64,000 nt of DNA from CBDANZ01 sp965197865. Its GTDB lineage: Bacteria > Acidobacteriota > Vicinamibacteria > Vicinamibacterales > CAVVIG01. The stretch is from NCBI GenBank assembly GCA_965197865.1, contig CBDANZ010000003.1, positions 620,001 through 684,000 on the forward strand, read 5' to 3'. The notes below the pieces were generated by a model, which saw only the letters and a program-made list of their open reading frames with translations, did not search any database and was not told where the DNA came from. How positions within the stretch are numbered: position 1 is the first letter of the stretch; every line of letters starts with the position of its first letter. A program made the translations under genes and the position numbers. Below, in pieces: positions 9,453 to 18,012 of the stretch.

Positions 9453-10536
9453 ACCGCCGGCCGGAGCAGCGTTGATCCTCGCCCACGGCGCCGGCGCCAG
9501 CCAGCGAAGCGTATTTATGACCAGCTTTGCAAGAGCGCTCTCGACGCTCGGCGTCAACACCGTGACGTTCAACTTTCTTTACACGGAACAACATCGGCGG
9601 ATTCCCGATCGCCGGCCGGCCCTAAAATCGTGTCATCGCGCCGTAGTCGAATCCGTGGCCCTGGAACTGGAAAGCGCCCGTCGTTGTCTTTTCATCGACG
9701 GCAAGTCGATGGGTGGACGGATCGCGACGCATGTCGCCGCTGCCGGCTGCGACCATCCAATCAGCGGACTCGTCCTCCTCGGATATCCGCTGCATCCACT
9801 AGGTCGTCCAGACGAGAGCCGCGACGGGCATCTTCCCGACGTCTGGCGTCCGATGCTGTTCGTTCAGAGAAGCCGCGACAGCTTCGGGACGCCGGTCGAG
9901 CTCGAGCCGGTGCTGTCTCGGCTTACGCCTTCTTCCACGCTTCACGTGGTGACCCACTCGTTCAAGGTGCCCAAGGTGGGCGCGGCCGCGCAGGCGGCCG
10001 TCTACGACGACATCCAGCGTACGATTGCCGAGTGGATTCAGCGGATACAGGATTGCCGGTGCTCAGGCGGTGAGCGGGTGATGCTCGATGAGGTGCTCGA
10101 CAACGAGACGGCCGCCAATCAGGTGCTCCTGGATGAGGCGCTCCAGCACGGGCGGGTCGCACCCGGCGCACCACGCGCCTTCGGGATACACGACCGCGAT
10201 CGGGCCGCCTTCGCAGATGCGGAAGCAATTGACCTTCGTCCGCGGCACGCCTGTCCCTACTCGAATAGGCCAAGCTCCTTCAGCCGGCGTTTGAGAAACT
10301 CTCACGCCGCAAGGCCGCGATCCTTGTCGCACGTTTCGGGGTCGTCTCGTCGCAGTAGAGGAAAATGTGCCGCCGCGCGAACGGCACGCCCCTGCTGGCG
10401 GCGATCTGGCGTTGAGAGTCGGACCTTATTTCGACATCATCGTAGCGTGACCCTTTCAGGGTCGCGTCCGGCCGATTACACGCCGAACTGTTCCGGATCC
10501 CACTTGAGACCGAGCTCGCTTGGCGGCGCCATGTAG
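9376..10536 (+). CDS. alpha/beta hydrolase (dienelactone-hydrolase-like) with a read-through tail
   Basis: Homology covers about the first 225 residues: LILAHGAGASQRS (oxyanion loop), nucleophile elbow GKSMGGR, the LVLLGYPLHPLG strand and a late His region (HSFKV). These are COG3571-type small hydrolases, which end shortly after a TIAEWIQRI helix, near 10065. In this window the frame has no stop there and continues 150 more codons over a minus-strand ferredoxin remnant into the aconitase 3' end. A one-base shift would give a normal end at TGA 10078-10080. The fold part is intact, but the C-terminus is artefactual or mutated. The TTG start at 9376 overlaps the BON gene. Substrate unknown. Confidence 0.7.
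   Translation: MNHLSELAVRLDKTSSVTALAYRTGEPPAGAALILAHGAGASQRSVFMTSFARALSTLGVNTVTFNFLYTEQHRRIPDRRPALKSCHRAVVESVALELESARRCLFIDGKSMGGRIATHVAAAGCDHPISGLVLLGYPLHPLGRPDESRDGHLPDVWRPMLFVQRSRDSFGTPVELEPVLSRLTPSSTLHVVTHSFKVPKVGAAAQAAVYDDIQRTIAEWIQRIQDCRCSGGERVMLDEVLDNETAANQVLLDEALQHGRVAPGAPRAFGIHDRDRAAFADAEAIDLRPRHACPYSNRPSSFSRRLRNSHAARPRSLSHVSGSSRRSRGKCAAARTARPCWRRSGVESRTLFRHHRSVTLSGSRPADYTPNCSGSHLRPSSLGGAM
10063..10383 (-). pseudogene. thioredoxin-like [2Fe-2S] ferredoxin, broken
   Basis: The minus strand encodes RHIFLYCDETTPK, then in another frame CDKDRGLAA-stop-EFLKRRLKELGL, then PRTKVNCFRICEGGPIAVVY and PEGAWCAGCDPPVLERLIQE. This is the pattern of thioredoxin-fold (2Fe-2S) ferredoxins, which carry an N-terminal CDxTxPKxC-type site and a C-terminal C(x3)C site. 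A one-base deletion after TTPK and a TGG-to-TGA change (Trp expected in AAWEFLKRRL) disrupt it. Such ferredoxins serve electron transfer or cobalamin/hydrogenase functions; the intact partner is not visible here. Confidence 0.7.
10442..10466 (+). repeat. GTAG-headed palindrome, copy 2
   Basis: GTAGCG followed by TGACCC-TTTCA-GGGTCGCG forms a hairpin just beyond the aconitase stop, so it may also act as a 3' end structure for that gene. It belongs to the same family as the copies at 2514, 12533, 39747, 41440, 43130 and 47175. Confidence 0.7.
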
Positions 10537-12530
10537 CCGACGAGCGCGGACGCGGCAACGACCGCCGGGCTGGCCAGATATCCCTCGCCTCCGACGCCCA
10601 TGCGGTTCTGCCAGTTGCGATTAAACGACGTGATCGCTCGCTGTCCCTTCTGCAGCGCGTCGCGGCCCTGACCGAAGCAGGGGCCGCACCACGACTGGCG
10701 GATCTGGCCGCTCACCGATCGAAAGACGTCCGCGACAGACTCGCCGCCCAGTCGTGCGTCGGGCCGCTCGATTTGCCGCCCGACCCCGCCCGAGCCCGGG
10801 AAGACGACCAAGTCCATCGTGGCGCGGGCGCCTTGCGCCCGCGCCGCGCGAATCACCAGCGCGGCAGTCAACAGATCGTCGTAGCTGCCGTTGGTGCACG
10901 ACCCGATCAGCGCCTTATCGAACGTGATGCGCTCGCGCGCCACTTCGTCGGCAGAAAACGCGTTGCCGGGACTGAACGGCTTGGCAATCATCGGCTGGAT
11001 GCCGGTCAGCTCGATCGTCTCGTCGATCTCGTACGCAGCGTCGACGCCGGGAGCGAAGCGCGGATACGGCAGCTCAGTGATGCCCTTCGATCGATACCAC
11101 GCGTCTGTCAGGTCGTCTGGCGCGAAGATGCCGTTCAGCGCCTCGGCTTCCGCCATCATGTTCGCGATTGTGTTGCGATACGCGATAGACAGTTGCTTGT
11201 TCGCGTCCACGAGCTCCACCGACATCCCCTGCGCCTGCTTCGTTCCCCAGCGCCTGAGGAGTTCGAGGACGATGTCCTTCCCGCCGACCCAGGGCTGCAG
11301 CGCCCCTGTAAACACGACGCGCCTCGCCTTTGCCAGCGTGAAGTAGATGTACCCAGTCGCCCATCCGAACCCGAGCGTCGTCGATCCGACGCCCATCCCG
11401 ACGGCGCCGTAGGCGCCATAAGCCCGGCTGTGCGAGTCGGCGCCGGGGATGAACTGGCCCGGCATCACCAGACCCTGTTCGGGGAAATAGAAATGAAAGA
11501 TGCCGTCGCCCGGTGTGGCGTAGTACGGCTTCTCCAGGCTGTTCAGCCGCGCGAAGGTGCGGGCGATACCCGTCTGCTTCTCGTCGTTCTCGCGGCCTGA
11601 AAACACGAAGTGGTCGTTGGCAATCGCCGCCTGGCGCGGATAAATCGTATCGCCGCCGGTGATCTGGTTGAACGTGTGGATCGCGAACGGCGCCGTGCCG
11701 TCGGAGGCGGGCAGCAAGTCGGCGTACACGCGGATCGTCGCGCCCGACTTCACCTCGGCCTGCTTGTCCACGCGGTGCGCCCAGACGATCTGTGCCGTTG
11801 ATGTCATCCCCCGCGCGCGCTCGGGATCGGGCCATTCGATGCGCGGCATCGCTTCAATCGACTCGTGGAACTCACGCCGGCCCAGCGCGAAAATTCCGCC
11901 TGTCCTTCGGATGTCGTCTTCTTTCGGCGTGAGCGGCACCGGTTCGTACGTGGTCCCTTGCGTCTCGTTCGTCAGATGCCTCGAGATTGGATCGAAGCTG
12001 AACTCGTCGCCGTCGCGGGCGTCGGCCACCGCTTCAGGGCTTTGCACGACCTCGAGGCCAAGGTTGAGCGCACTCCTGCGGAAGATGTCGCCCATATTGT
12101 TCCCGCAGACAACCACCATCTGCAGGCCGGCTTCCTCGGCGACGCCCTTGAGGCCTGCCGGGCTCATTTCACGCGACGAGCCTATCGCGAATCGATCGCC
12201 CGCGATGAGAAACGTCTCGCCTCGATGCACGCGCTGCCGAACATCGGGCATCAGATACCGGAAGGCGCCCGCCTTCCAGCGTTCGTCCAGCGTCTCGAGG
12301 CTTTCCGAGATGCAGTCGTCGGCCGGAGTGATCTGATCGGTGTCGATTGCGTCGAGCTTCTTCTTCTTGCCGGGAACTTTCAGGTCCCAGAAAATGAGGG
12401 CCTTGCCGCGGATCGGCGGGCGGGCCGCTCTCAAAGGGATCGCAGGACCCCCTGTCACCGGTGGGGTTGTTACCCGGGCTGTCGCGCCAGGCTTCAGCCG
12501 CGCGGGCTGGATCACGTGTATGGGCGTCAT
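10476..12530 (-). CDS. aconitase-family hydro-lyase, small (swivel) domain fused ahead of the large domain
   Basis: This 684-residue enzyme has a LeuD/aconitase swivel domain at the N-terminus (DTDQITPADDC, GDRFAIGSSREMSPAGLKGVA) followed by the LeuC-type catalytic part. The [4Fe-4S] ligands are Cys in GSCTNG (about residue 545) and the CGPC pair (about 615-618). The PGADSHSRAYGAYGAVGMGV segment is the usual substrate/cluster region. Canonical aconitases have the opposite domain order. It dehydrates/rehydrates a citrate- or isopropylmalate-like acid; citrate is likely, but isopropylmalate or homocitrate cannot be excluded. The first about 40 residues (HVIQPARLKPGATARV) are low-complexity and may derive from an intergenic repeat, so the true start may be downstream of the ATG. 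Confidence 0.85.
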   Translation of the reverse strand: MTPIHVIQPARLKPGATARVTTPPVTGGPAIPLRAARPPIRGKALIFWDLKVPGKKKKLDAIDTDQITPADDCISESLETLDERWKAGAFRYLMPDVRQRVHRGETFLIAGDRFAIGSSREMSPAGLKGVAEEAGLQMVVVCGNNMGDIFRRSALNLGLEVVQSPEAVADARDGDEFSFDPISRHLTNETQGTTYEPVPLTPKEDDIRRTGGIFALGRREFHESIEAMPRIEWPDPERARGMTSTAQIVWAHRVDKQAEVKSGATIRVYADLLPASDGTAPFAIHTFNQITGGDTIYPRQAAIANDHFVFSGRENDEKQTGIARTFARLNSLEKPYYATPGDGIFHFYFPEQGLVMPGQFIPGADSHSRAYGAYGAVGMGVGSTTLGFGWATGYIYFTLAKARRVVFTGALQPWVGGKDIVLELLRRWGTKQAQGMSVELVDANKQLSIAYRNTIANMMAEAEALNGIFAPDDLTDAWYRSKGITELPYPRFAPGVDAAYEIDETIELTGIQPMIAKPFSPGNAFSADEVARERITFDKALIGSCTNGSYDDLLTAALVIRAARAQGARATMDLVVFPGSGGVGRQIERPDARLGGESVADVFRSVSGQIRQSWCGPCFGQGRDALQKGQRAITSFNRNWQNRMGVGGEGYLASPAVVAASALVGYMAPPSELGLKWDPEQFGV

Positions 12531-12532
12531 CT

Positions 12533-12558
12533 GTAGCCCCGGGTCCTTAGACCCGACA
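12533..12558 (+). repeat. GTAG-headed palindrome, copy 3
   Basis: GTAGCCCC followed by GGGTC-CTTA-GACCCGAC lies directly upstream of the aconitase start codon. It has the same head and central CTT-A core as the other copies. Confidence 0.65.
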
Positions 12559-12568
12559 TCTAATACGA

Positions 12569-12702
12569 GTGGAGCGCATCCGCTATTTCGGGACCGCCGT
12601 AGCGACCTGCCCGGCCCGCTCCCGCTCGACAGGCAGGATTAGGGTCCTGCGCCACGACCTGCGGGTCTACCGAGCGGTACTGAATCAGCGGATACGCTCC
12701 AC
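12569..12702. repeat. inverted repeat pair, 16 bp arms
   Basis: GTGGAGCGCATCCGCT (12569-12584) and AGCGGATACGCTCCAC (12687-12702) are inverted copies matching at 15 of 16 positions, separated by 102 bases. They sit in the gap between the aconitase and apaG genes, which contains no plausible ORF. This could be a remnant of a small mobile repeat (MITE-like) or a long-arm structure; no transposase is nearby. Confidence 0.6.
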
Positions 12703-12746
12703 GAGCGTTGGTATCATGCTAGAGGTAGAAGCATCGCGAGGGGCTG

Positions 12747-13166
12747 ATGTCAGAGTTCGACGATCAGTCGCGGCACACGTCCACTTCCGAGGCCGTAACC
12801 AACGACGTACGTGTCGAGGTCGAGTCGCAGTACGTTCCGGAGCATTCACAGCCCTTCCAGAACCAGTGGCTGTTTCACTACACGGTCCGTATCACGAACG
12901 AAAGCAGCGACACCGTGAAGCTCCTCAGCCGGCACTGGATCGTCACCGACGCTGCCGGCCGCACCGACGAGTACCGCGGGCCGGGCGTTGTCGGCGAGCA
13001 GCCGGTGCTGGCCCCGGCCGAGACGTTCCAGTACACGTCGAGATGCATCCTGAAGACTTCGACCGGCGTCATGCGGGGCACCTACGAGATGGTCGCCGAG
13101 GACGGCAGCCATTTCGACGTAGAGATTGCACCCTTCACGCTACGCGAGCCCTACACCGTTCACTGA
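12747..13166 (+). CDS. apaG: ApaG family protein
   Basis: This 139-residue protein is a single ApaG/FBA-like beta-sandwich domain: VRVEVESQYVPEHSQP, FHYTVRITNESSDTVKLLSRHW, VVGEQPVLAPAETFQYTSRC and MRGTYEMVAEDG match family landmarks. Bacterial ApaG is linked to Mg/Co resistance and Ap4A metabolism, though its biochemical role is poorly defined. Length is normal (about 125-140). It is monocistronic here, followed by a decayed stretch. Confidence 0.92.
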   Translation: MSEFDDQSRHTSTSEAVTNDVRVEVESQYVPEHSQPFQNQWLFHYTVRITNESSDTVKLLSRHWIVTDAAGRTDEYRGPGVVGEQPVLAPAETFQYTSRCILKTSTGVMRGTYEMVAEDGSHFDVEIAPFTLREPYTVH

Positions 13167-14133
13167 GGAGCGCGGGATCACGCCTGTTCTCGAGCTGAGC
13201 TATTGGCACGTTGGTTGCCCCCGATGGTGGTACATGTTGCGGAGGCCATCGATGTCACGCCCGCTGTCGAAGTTCGTGTGCACCCGCTACTGGTGTTCTG
13301 CTCGGTTCTTTCCGTTTCTTCACAACCGCGAGATGCGCGTGAGCTTCCGATCGCCGGGCCCGCCACGTGCGACCCGCGAGGGCCACGCTGTACGACGTGG
13401 ACGTGAAGAGCTCCTTGGTGATGGCATTCGACCGCCAGGCGGTTCGGATCTATCTATACGGCGAGCTCGCCGGGCCGTCCGAGAAATCGATGGGGATGCC
13501 GAAGTTCACGGGGGCGGATCGCGAGCGGTTCTGTCGCGTGTTGGCCGGTTGCATCGACCGACCGCCTGGCCCGAGGCCGTGATTCCGTGAACCGACGTCC
13601 ACGAGATCAAGGGCGGCAACTGGGTGCTCTGGTTCAAGCTGGCGCGCAAGGTCGCGATTGCGTCCGACAACGGGAAGAGAAGAACCCTCAACAAGATTAG
13701 GGTGAACTTGCACGGGGGGACCCGAACCGTCGAGCTCCGCGCGAGCAAGAGACCGGCTCGACCCGACGAAAGTGACCGTCAATGGGACAGGGTCCGGACC
13801 CTTCGACTACAACCAGCGCGTGCGATACACGATCGCAAAGCACGTGGATCCAAACGGTCGCATCAAGCTACCGAAAGCGTCGTACAGCGCAGGCTGGTGA
13901 ACTTCACTTCCCGAGAGCTCCCAACGACAGGGCCACGAAAATACGAAGGTACGAAACCTTTACATTCCGAGGTAATAGTATCCGGCTTCAGTCGGACCGT
14001 ACGACACAGGGGCTGAAGCTCTTCACGAACACGTCACCGGCCTGACGGCGCCAGGCATGTTCGAAGGCGCGATAGACGGCCCGACTTTCGGCATTGCCAA
14101 TACGGCCGCGCCGGACGATCACGAAAAGCGATC
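13167..14133. other. 967-base stretch without an intact gene
   Basis: No frame on either strand encodes a recognisable complete protein. The + strand between about 13370 and 13900 shows coding-like pieces in shifting frames (separate entry). From about 13935 to 14015 the sequence resembles short dispersed intergenic repeats (CACGAA/TACGAAGGTACGAAAC and a CGGCTTCAGTCGGACCGTACGAC-like tract of which only the gist can be claimed). A last + frame at 14056-14136 ends TAG after DDHEKRS. I see no RNA gene. Confidence 0.5.
13367..13900 (+). pseudogene. decayed gene of unknown family
   Basis: Successive + strand frames give plausible protein text: DRQAVRIYLYGELAGPSEKS and GMPKFTGADRERFC (to about 13560), NWVLWFKLARKVAIASDNGK (from 13617), then LDPTKVTVNGTGSGPFDYNQ and AKHVDPNGRIKLPKASYSAGW ending TGA at 13898-13900. 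The last segment looks like a beta-rich C-terminal domain of an exported protein. At least two frame changes separate the pieces. I do not recognise the family. Confidence 0.4.
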
Positions 14134-14385
14134 TTAGGCTTTCGCCTCTTTCGCCTTCGTCTTCGCCTTCGCCTTCGTCTTCGCCTTCGTCTTCGTCGCT
14201 CGCTTGCGCGCCGCCTTGGCCGGCGCCGGCTCGCTCGTCGCCTGCAGCATGACGAGACGGGTCGCAAACACACGGCGCCCGTGCTCGTCGAAGTTGATCA
14301 CGGTGTGGTGCTCGTTGACTTCAGCCAGCGTACCCAGCCCGTAAGTGGGCTGCACGACGCGATCGCCTTTCGTCCACGCTTTCAT
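14134..14385 (-). CDS. DUF3553-like small protein with Lys/Ala-rich tail
   Basis: This 83-residue protein has an N-terminal SH3-like DUF3553/CarD-type module, WTKGDRVVQPTYGLGTLAEV and HHTVINFDEHGRRVFATRLV, then a highly basic tail built of KTKA/KAKT repeats from about residue 62. Such modules are thought to contact RNA polymerase or nucleic acid; the tail resembles histone H1-like extensions that bind DNA or RNA nonspecifically. It starts 5 bases after the stop of the RRM gene, so the two form an operon, consistent with a nucleic-acid role. The tail is encoded by short tandem repeats and may vary in length between strains. Confidence 0.75.
   Translation of the reverse strand: MKAWTKGDRVVQPTYGLGTLAEVNEHHTVINFDEHGRRVFATRLVMLQATSEPAPAKAARKRATKTKAKTKAKAKTKAKEAKA
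14141..14200. repeat. tandem short repeats encoding the KTKA tail
   Basis: Imperfect tandem units of CTTCGC/CTTCGT (12-base higher order) cover the 3' end of the DUF3553-like gene. They keep frame, so length changes in multiples of 6 or 12 bases would only lengthen or shorten the basic tail. Confidence 0.7.
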
Positions 14386-14389
14386 GCGC

Positions 14390-14713
14390 CTACCAGCGCG
14401 GCTCGCGGCGCCCGCCGCCGCCTCGGTTGCCGCCGTACCCACCGCCACCGCCAAACCCACCTTCAGGCTTAGGCCGCGCCTCGTTGACTGTGAGGCTGCG
14501 CCCGCCCATCTCATATTGATTGAACTCGGTTGCGGCTTTCTGCGCTTCCTCGTCGGTCGACATCTCGACGAACGCGAAGCCGCGCGCGCGTCCGGTGGCC
14601 GCGTCGCGCATGACGCGCACCGATTCGACGTTTCCGGCGCGGCCAAAGAGTTCCTGCAGCTCGGCCTCGCCCGTGGTGTACGGAAGATTCCCGACGTAAA
14701 GCCTTCGACCCAT
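14390..14713 (-). CDS. RRM-domain RNA-binding protein, glycine-rich
   Basis: This 107-residue protein is a single RNA recognition motif with RNP2 (LYVGNL, residues 4-9) and RNP1 (RGFAFVEM, about 44-51), followed by a Gly-rich tail (GGFGGGGGYGGNRGGGGRREP). This is the layout of bacterial Rbp proteins, often cold-induced and implicated in RNA chaperoning or localisation. I chose the ATG at 14713 because RRM begins right after MGRR; upstream residues in the frame are non-homologous. It is the first gene of a two-gene unit with the DUF3553-like protein. Confidence 0.93.
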   Translation of the reverse strand: MGRRLYVGNLPYTTGEAELQELFGRAGNVESVRVMRDAATGRARGFAFVEMSTDEEAQKAATEFNQYEMGGRSLTVNEARPKPEGGFGGGGGYGGNRGGGGRREPRW

Positions 14714-15084
14714 ACCGTCTCCTCTGCGCGCCGGGCGGACCGCCTTCGAGCCACCGGCGCAGTTCAACGCGCTGCTCGGGAGCGCCCGACCTGCCGCCCT
14801 GGCGCTAGCGGCGCTTCGGCGAGCCTAGCCGTCGCCCGTCTGCCATTCGAGTGGAGCGTAGGCTGGACGGTCGGGGCTACTCGAGCACCCCCCCGGACGG
14901 TGGCAGCTCGTCGGCTAAGCAGAGGCGTTCAGGAGAGAACGAGTCAGGATTGAGGCTCGATTGACTCTCGGCGCGGGCAAAGCAGGCGGGGCTGACCACC
15001 AGAAGTGCATAGTCTATCACGGACCACGATACCGGCAAGTCGAGGGCCCGAACGGCCTCCCGCAGAGGTTGTGAAACCCCATCT
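14714..15084. other. 371-base intergenic region
   Basis: This divergent gap between the RRM gene and the namZ gene contains no convincing ORF, RNA or repeat. It must hold the promoters of both units, but I find no clear -10/-35 pair and no ribosome binding site directly before the namZ ATG. Confidence 0.5.
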
Positions 15085-16266
15085 ATGAAACAATTAGATG
15101 CCGTGTCTGTTCGACCCGGTTCCGAACGTCTGCTTGCTTCGGCGGCGCTCGATGGCAAGCGCGTAGGCGTCGTCTGTAACCCGGCGTCGATCGACAACAG
15201 ATTCGGTCATATTGTGGACGGCGTCGCCACGCGTCCACGCGCGCAGCTCGGCGCCATTTTTGGACCGCAGCATGGGTTTCGATCGGATCTTCAGGAGAAC
15301 ATGATCGAAACCGGCCACGCACGAGACGAGCGGCGGCAGGTCCCGGTGCACTCGCTTTACAGCGAGACTCGTGAGCCGACGGCCCAGATGCTCGGCAACC
15401 TCGATGTTCTCCTCATCGACCTGCAGGACGTCGGGACGCGCATCTACACGTACATCTACACGATGGCGAACTGCCTGCGCGCCTGCCGTAGGCACGGCGT
15501 GAAGGCCATCGTGTGCGATCGACCCAATCCGATTGGCGGCGCTTCTGTTGAAGGCCCGATGCTGATGCCTGGATTTGATTCGTTCGTGGGACAGTACCAG
15601 ATCCCGATGCGCCACGGCATGACGATCGGCGAGCTTGCACGGCTCTTCAACGAGCACTTTGGCATTGGCGCCGATCTCGAGGTCGTCGCGATGGAGGGCT
15701 GGCGGCGAGAGATGTATCACGACGCCAGCGGAGTGCCGTGGGTAATGCCGTCACCGAACATGCCGACACTCGACACGGCGATCGTCTATCCCGGCACGGT
15801 GCTGTTTGAAGGCACCAGCGTATCGGAAGGACGGGGGACGACGCGGCCGTTTGAGCTCGTCGGCGCGCCTGGAATAGCTGCCGAATGGTTTGTCGAGAAG
15901 ATGAACCGTCGCCGGCTGTCTGGCGTCTATTTCCGGCCGGCCCTCTTTGAGCCGACCTTTCACAAGCACGCGTATCAGTGCTGCGGCGGGTGCCAGATTC
16001 ACGTGCTCGACCGCGGTACCTTTCGGCCGGTGCTTACCGGCGTCGCGCTGGTCGCCGCGTTTCGCGCGGCCGATCTCGATCGGTTCCACTGGCGCGATCC
16101 GCCGTACGAGTACGAGCGCGAGAAGGTGCCCTTCGACATCCTGGCGGGAACATCTGAACTGCGGGAGCAGATCGAGGCAGGAGTCGACGCCGAAATCATC
16201 GCGAAATCGTGGGAACCGGGGGTCAGCGCCTTCGAACGCGTTCGAAGGCGCTTTCTGTTGTACTAA
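15085..16266 (+). CDS. namZ: DUF1343 / NamZ-like exo-beta-N-acetylmuramidase (GH171)
   Basis: This 393-residue protein matches the DUF1343 family, whose characterised member NamZ removes terminal N-acetylmuramic acid from peptidoglycan fragments. Landmarks are GVVCNPASID, FGPQHGFRSDLQ, SLYSETREPT, DLQDVGTRIYTYIYTM, DRPNPIGG, VMPSPNMPTLDTAIVYPGTV and the GTSVSEGRGTTRPF block. It lacks a signal peptide and probably acts in the cytoplasm on imported muropeptides. The family assignment is firm; the exact substrate is by analogy. It overlaps the convergent DinB remnant by 4 bases. Confidence 0.88.
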   Translation: MKQLDAVSVRPGSERLLASAALDGKRVGVVCNPASIDNRFGHIVDGVATRPRAQLGAIFGPQHGFRSDLQENMIETGHARDERRQVPVHSLYSETREPTAQMLGNLDVLLIDLQDVGTRIYTYIYTMANCLRACRRHGVKAIVCDRPNPIGGASVEGPMLMPGFDSFVGQYQIPMRHGMTIGELARLFNEHFGIGADLEVVAMEGWRREMYHDASGVPWVMPSPNMPTLDTAIVYPGTVLFEGTSVSEGRGTTRPFELVGAPGIAAEWFVEKMNRRRLSGVYFRPALFEPTFHKHAYQCCGGCQIHVLDRGTFRPVLTGVALVAAFRAADLDRFHWRDPPYEYEREKVPFDILAGTSELREQIEAGVDAEIIAKSWEPGVSAFERVRRRFLLY

Positions 16267-16714
16267 CTGTTCCTCCGCGAGCCACGCGCAATGCGAATCT
16301 GCTCGGCGTGGCCGTGCACATGCGCCGCGTAGATCTCCAGCCACTTCGTCAGCGTGTAGTGCCCCTGCTCAGTGTGCGAGCCTTCCTGCTGCCACTCTGC
16401 TTCCGTCAGCCGATCCAGGAGCTCCTCCGTCGTACGCCGCGCTGCCTTGACGGCGCCGAGCGAGGCTTCAATCGGCCGGTCGTAGTAAAGCCGCCGCGCG
16501 AACTCGTCCTGGTCGTAGCCGGCGAGCTGCGGATTGTCGGTCGCAACAAGCAGCCGAAGACGAACGGCTGCCGTCATCTCGCTGTCGGCCAGGTGATGTA
16601 CGACCTTCCGGGCAGTCCACACTTTCCTGGCGCAGGCCGTGTGTCCAGTTCTTCGCCGGGCGCGCCCGTGAGCGCCGCCGTCAGCGCGCGACCACCGTTC
16701 GGGCCTGTCGACAT
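16263..16714 (-). pseudogene. DinB-family protein with a frameshift
   Basis: DinB-like four-helix proteins (thiol transferase/metal-binding, often YfiT-like) are recognised by the GKWTARKVVHHLADSE motif and the later HVHGHAEQIRIA helix with His ligands. From ATG 16714 the frame reads ALTAALTGAPGEELDTRPAPGK and is then broken by two extra bases (TGTG for TG) near 16618; the remaining 119 residues are intact to 16263. The three expected His ligands (HHLAD, HVH, HGH) are still present. If translation can start internally (GTG near 16620) a shortened protein is possible. Confidence 0.65.
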
Positions 16715-17979
16715 CCTGATCGAGAACGCCCTGATCCCCTCCAGCGGCTCCAACGATGGCCGACTCCCGGAAGCGTCGATGCGGTCACCGACGCGACCAA
16801 CAAGTACGTCATGTCCGGGATCGTGAACACGCACATGCACTAGCACGAGGAGCGGCAGCCGGGCATGCCTGTGCCGCTTCAGTACGAGCGGAACCTGTAT
16901 CTCGCCGCCGGTGTGACCACAGCCCGCGACGCGAGATGGGCGGCGACTTCGACAAATCCAAGCAGTGGCAGAAGGAGAGCAACGCACACACGATTATCTC
17001 GCCGCGCATCCTCGTGTATCCGGTGGTGAGCAGGGGCGGACGGGTACGCCGGCCGAGATTCGCGCGTCGATCCGGAGCGTTGCCGAAAAGGGCACCGACG
17101 GCCTGAAGATCCTCGCGATGGATTGTGATCAGGTGGAAGCGATCCTGGGCGGGGCGCGCAGGCTCGGACTCCGGACGACGGCGCACGTCTGGCTGGAAGA
17201 AACGACCGCGAAGGACTACATCGAGCTGGGGTCAGCTCGATTGAGCACTTCTGCGGCGCGGCAGACGCGGCCATTCCTGGCATCCCGAACTATCCGCCGG
17301 ACATGAACTACAATGACCAGGTTCGGCGCTTCGCGTGCGCAGGCGAGTTGTTCGTGCAGGCGGATCGCGGGGCAGCCTCAGCGAGATTGTCGACCTGCTG
17401 GTCGAGCATCGCGTCGGCTGGAGCCCGACGTTCTCCATCTACGAAGCCAGCCGCGACGTCGTCCGCGCGTAAGATCTGCCGTGGTTCGGCGAGTACCTGC
17501 ATCCGTCGCTCGAAGCGTTCTTCCGCCCGGCGCGCGACGATCAAGGCTCCTACTTCCTCGCCTGGACCAGCACCCAGGAAACGCGCGCTGGAAGCAGCAG
17601 TTCCGGATCTGGATGGACGCCGTGGAGGGGGTTCGGCGTCAAAGGCGGCTCGATCACGACCGGAGACGATGCGGGACACATCTATTCGATCTATGGCTTC
17701 GACCTTTCACGAGAGTTCGAGCTACACGAGGAGGCCCGCAATCCGCTCGACAACTTGAAGCTCCTCAATCTTACGGCACCGACGTGTTGATGATGAACGG
17801 CCGCCTGGTTTCGAACTACACACCGGTGGCCGCTGGCGATCGCGCCGAGGTCGTACATGGCGCGGACATCGAAGTCGACCATCAAGGACGACTTTCCCTA
17901 TCACGTGCCTACATTGATGCGCGAAGTCAAGGACATGGTCGCCCAGGCACGCGCACGCGCGAAGACGACGGCGCCGTAG
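16702..17979 (+). pseudogene. metal-dependent amidohydrolase, extensively degraded
   Basis: Pieces of an imidazolonepropionase-like amidohydrolase follow each other in three frames: VDILIENALI, YVMSGIVNTHMH (metal-binding HxH) then TAG at 16842, PLQYERNLYLAAGVTTARD, GTPAEIRASIRSVAEKGTDG, LGLRTTAHVWLEETTAKDYI, VEHRVGWSPTFSIYEASRDV then TAA, GSITTGDDAGHIYSIYGF and DFPYHVPTLMREVKDMVAQA ending TAG 17977. At least five indels and two nonsense codons are present. The signal peptide and the segment before the C-terminal strand are missing. Intact relatives are often exported and hydrolyse cyclic amides or dipeptides. Confidence 0.8.
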
Positions 17980-18012
17980 GTTCAAGGTCTTGAGGTTCAC
18001 GTTTCAAGGTTT

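Noticed and set aside
6563..10300. UGA read as tryptophan (alternative genetic code), because two TGAs sit at Trp positions
   Set aside because: Many intact genes here end in TGA and rely on it for coupling overlaps, and the window has tRNA-Sec(UCA) for UGA. The broken genes also contain indels.
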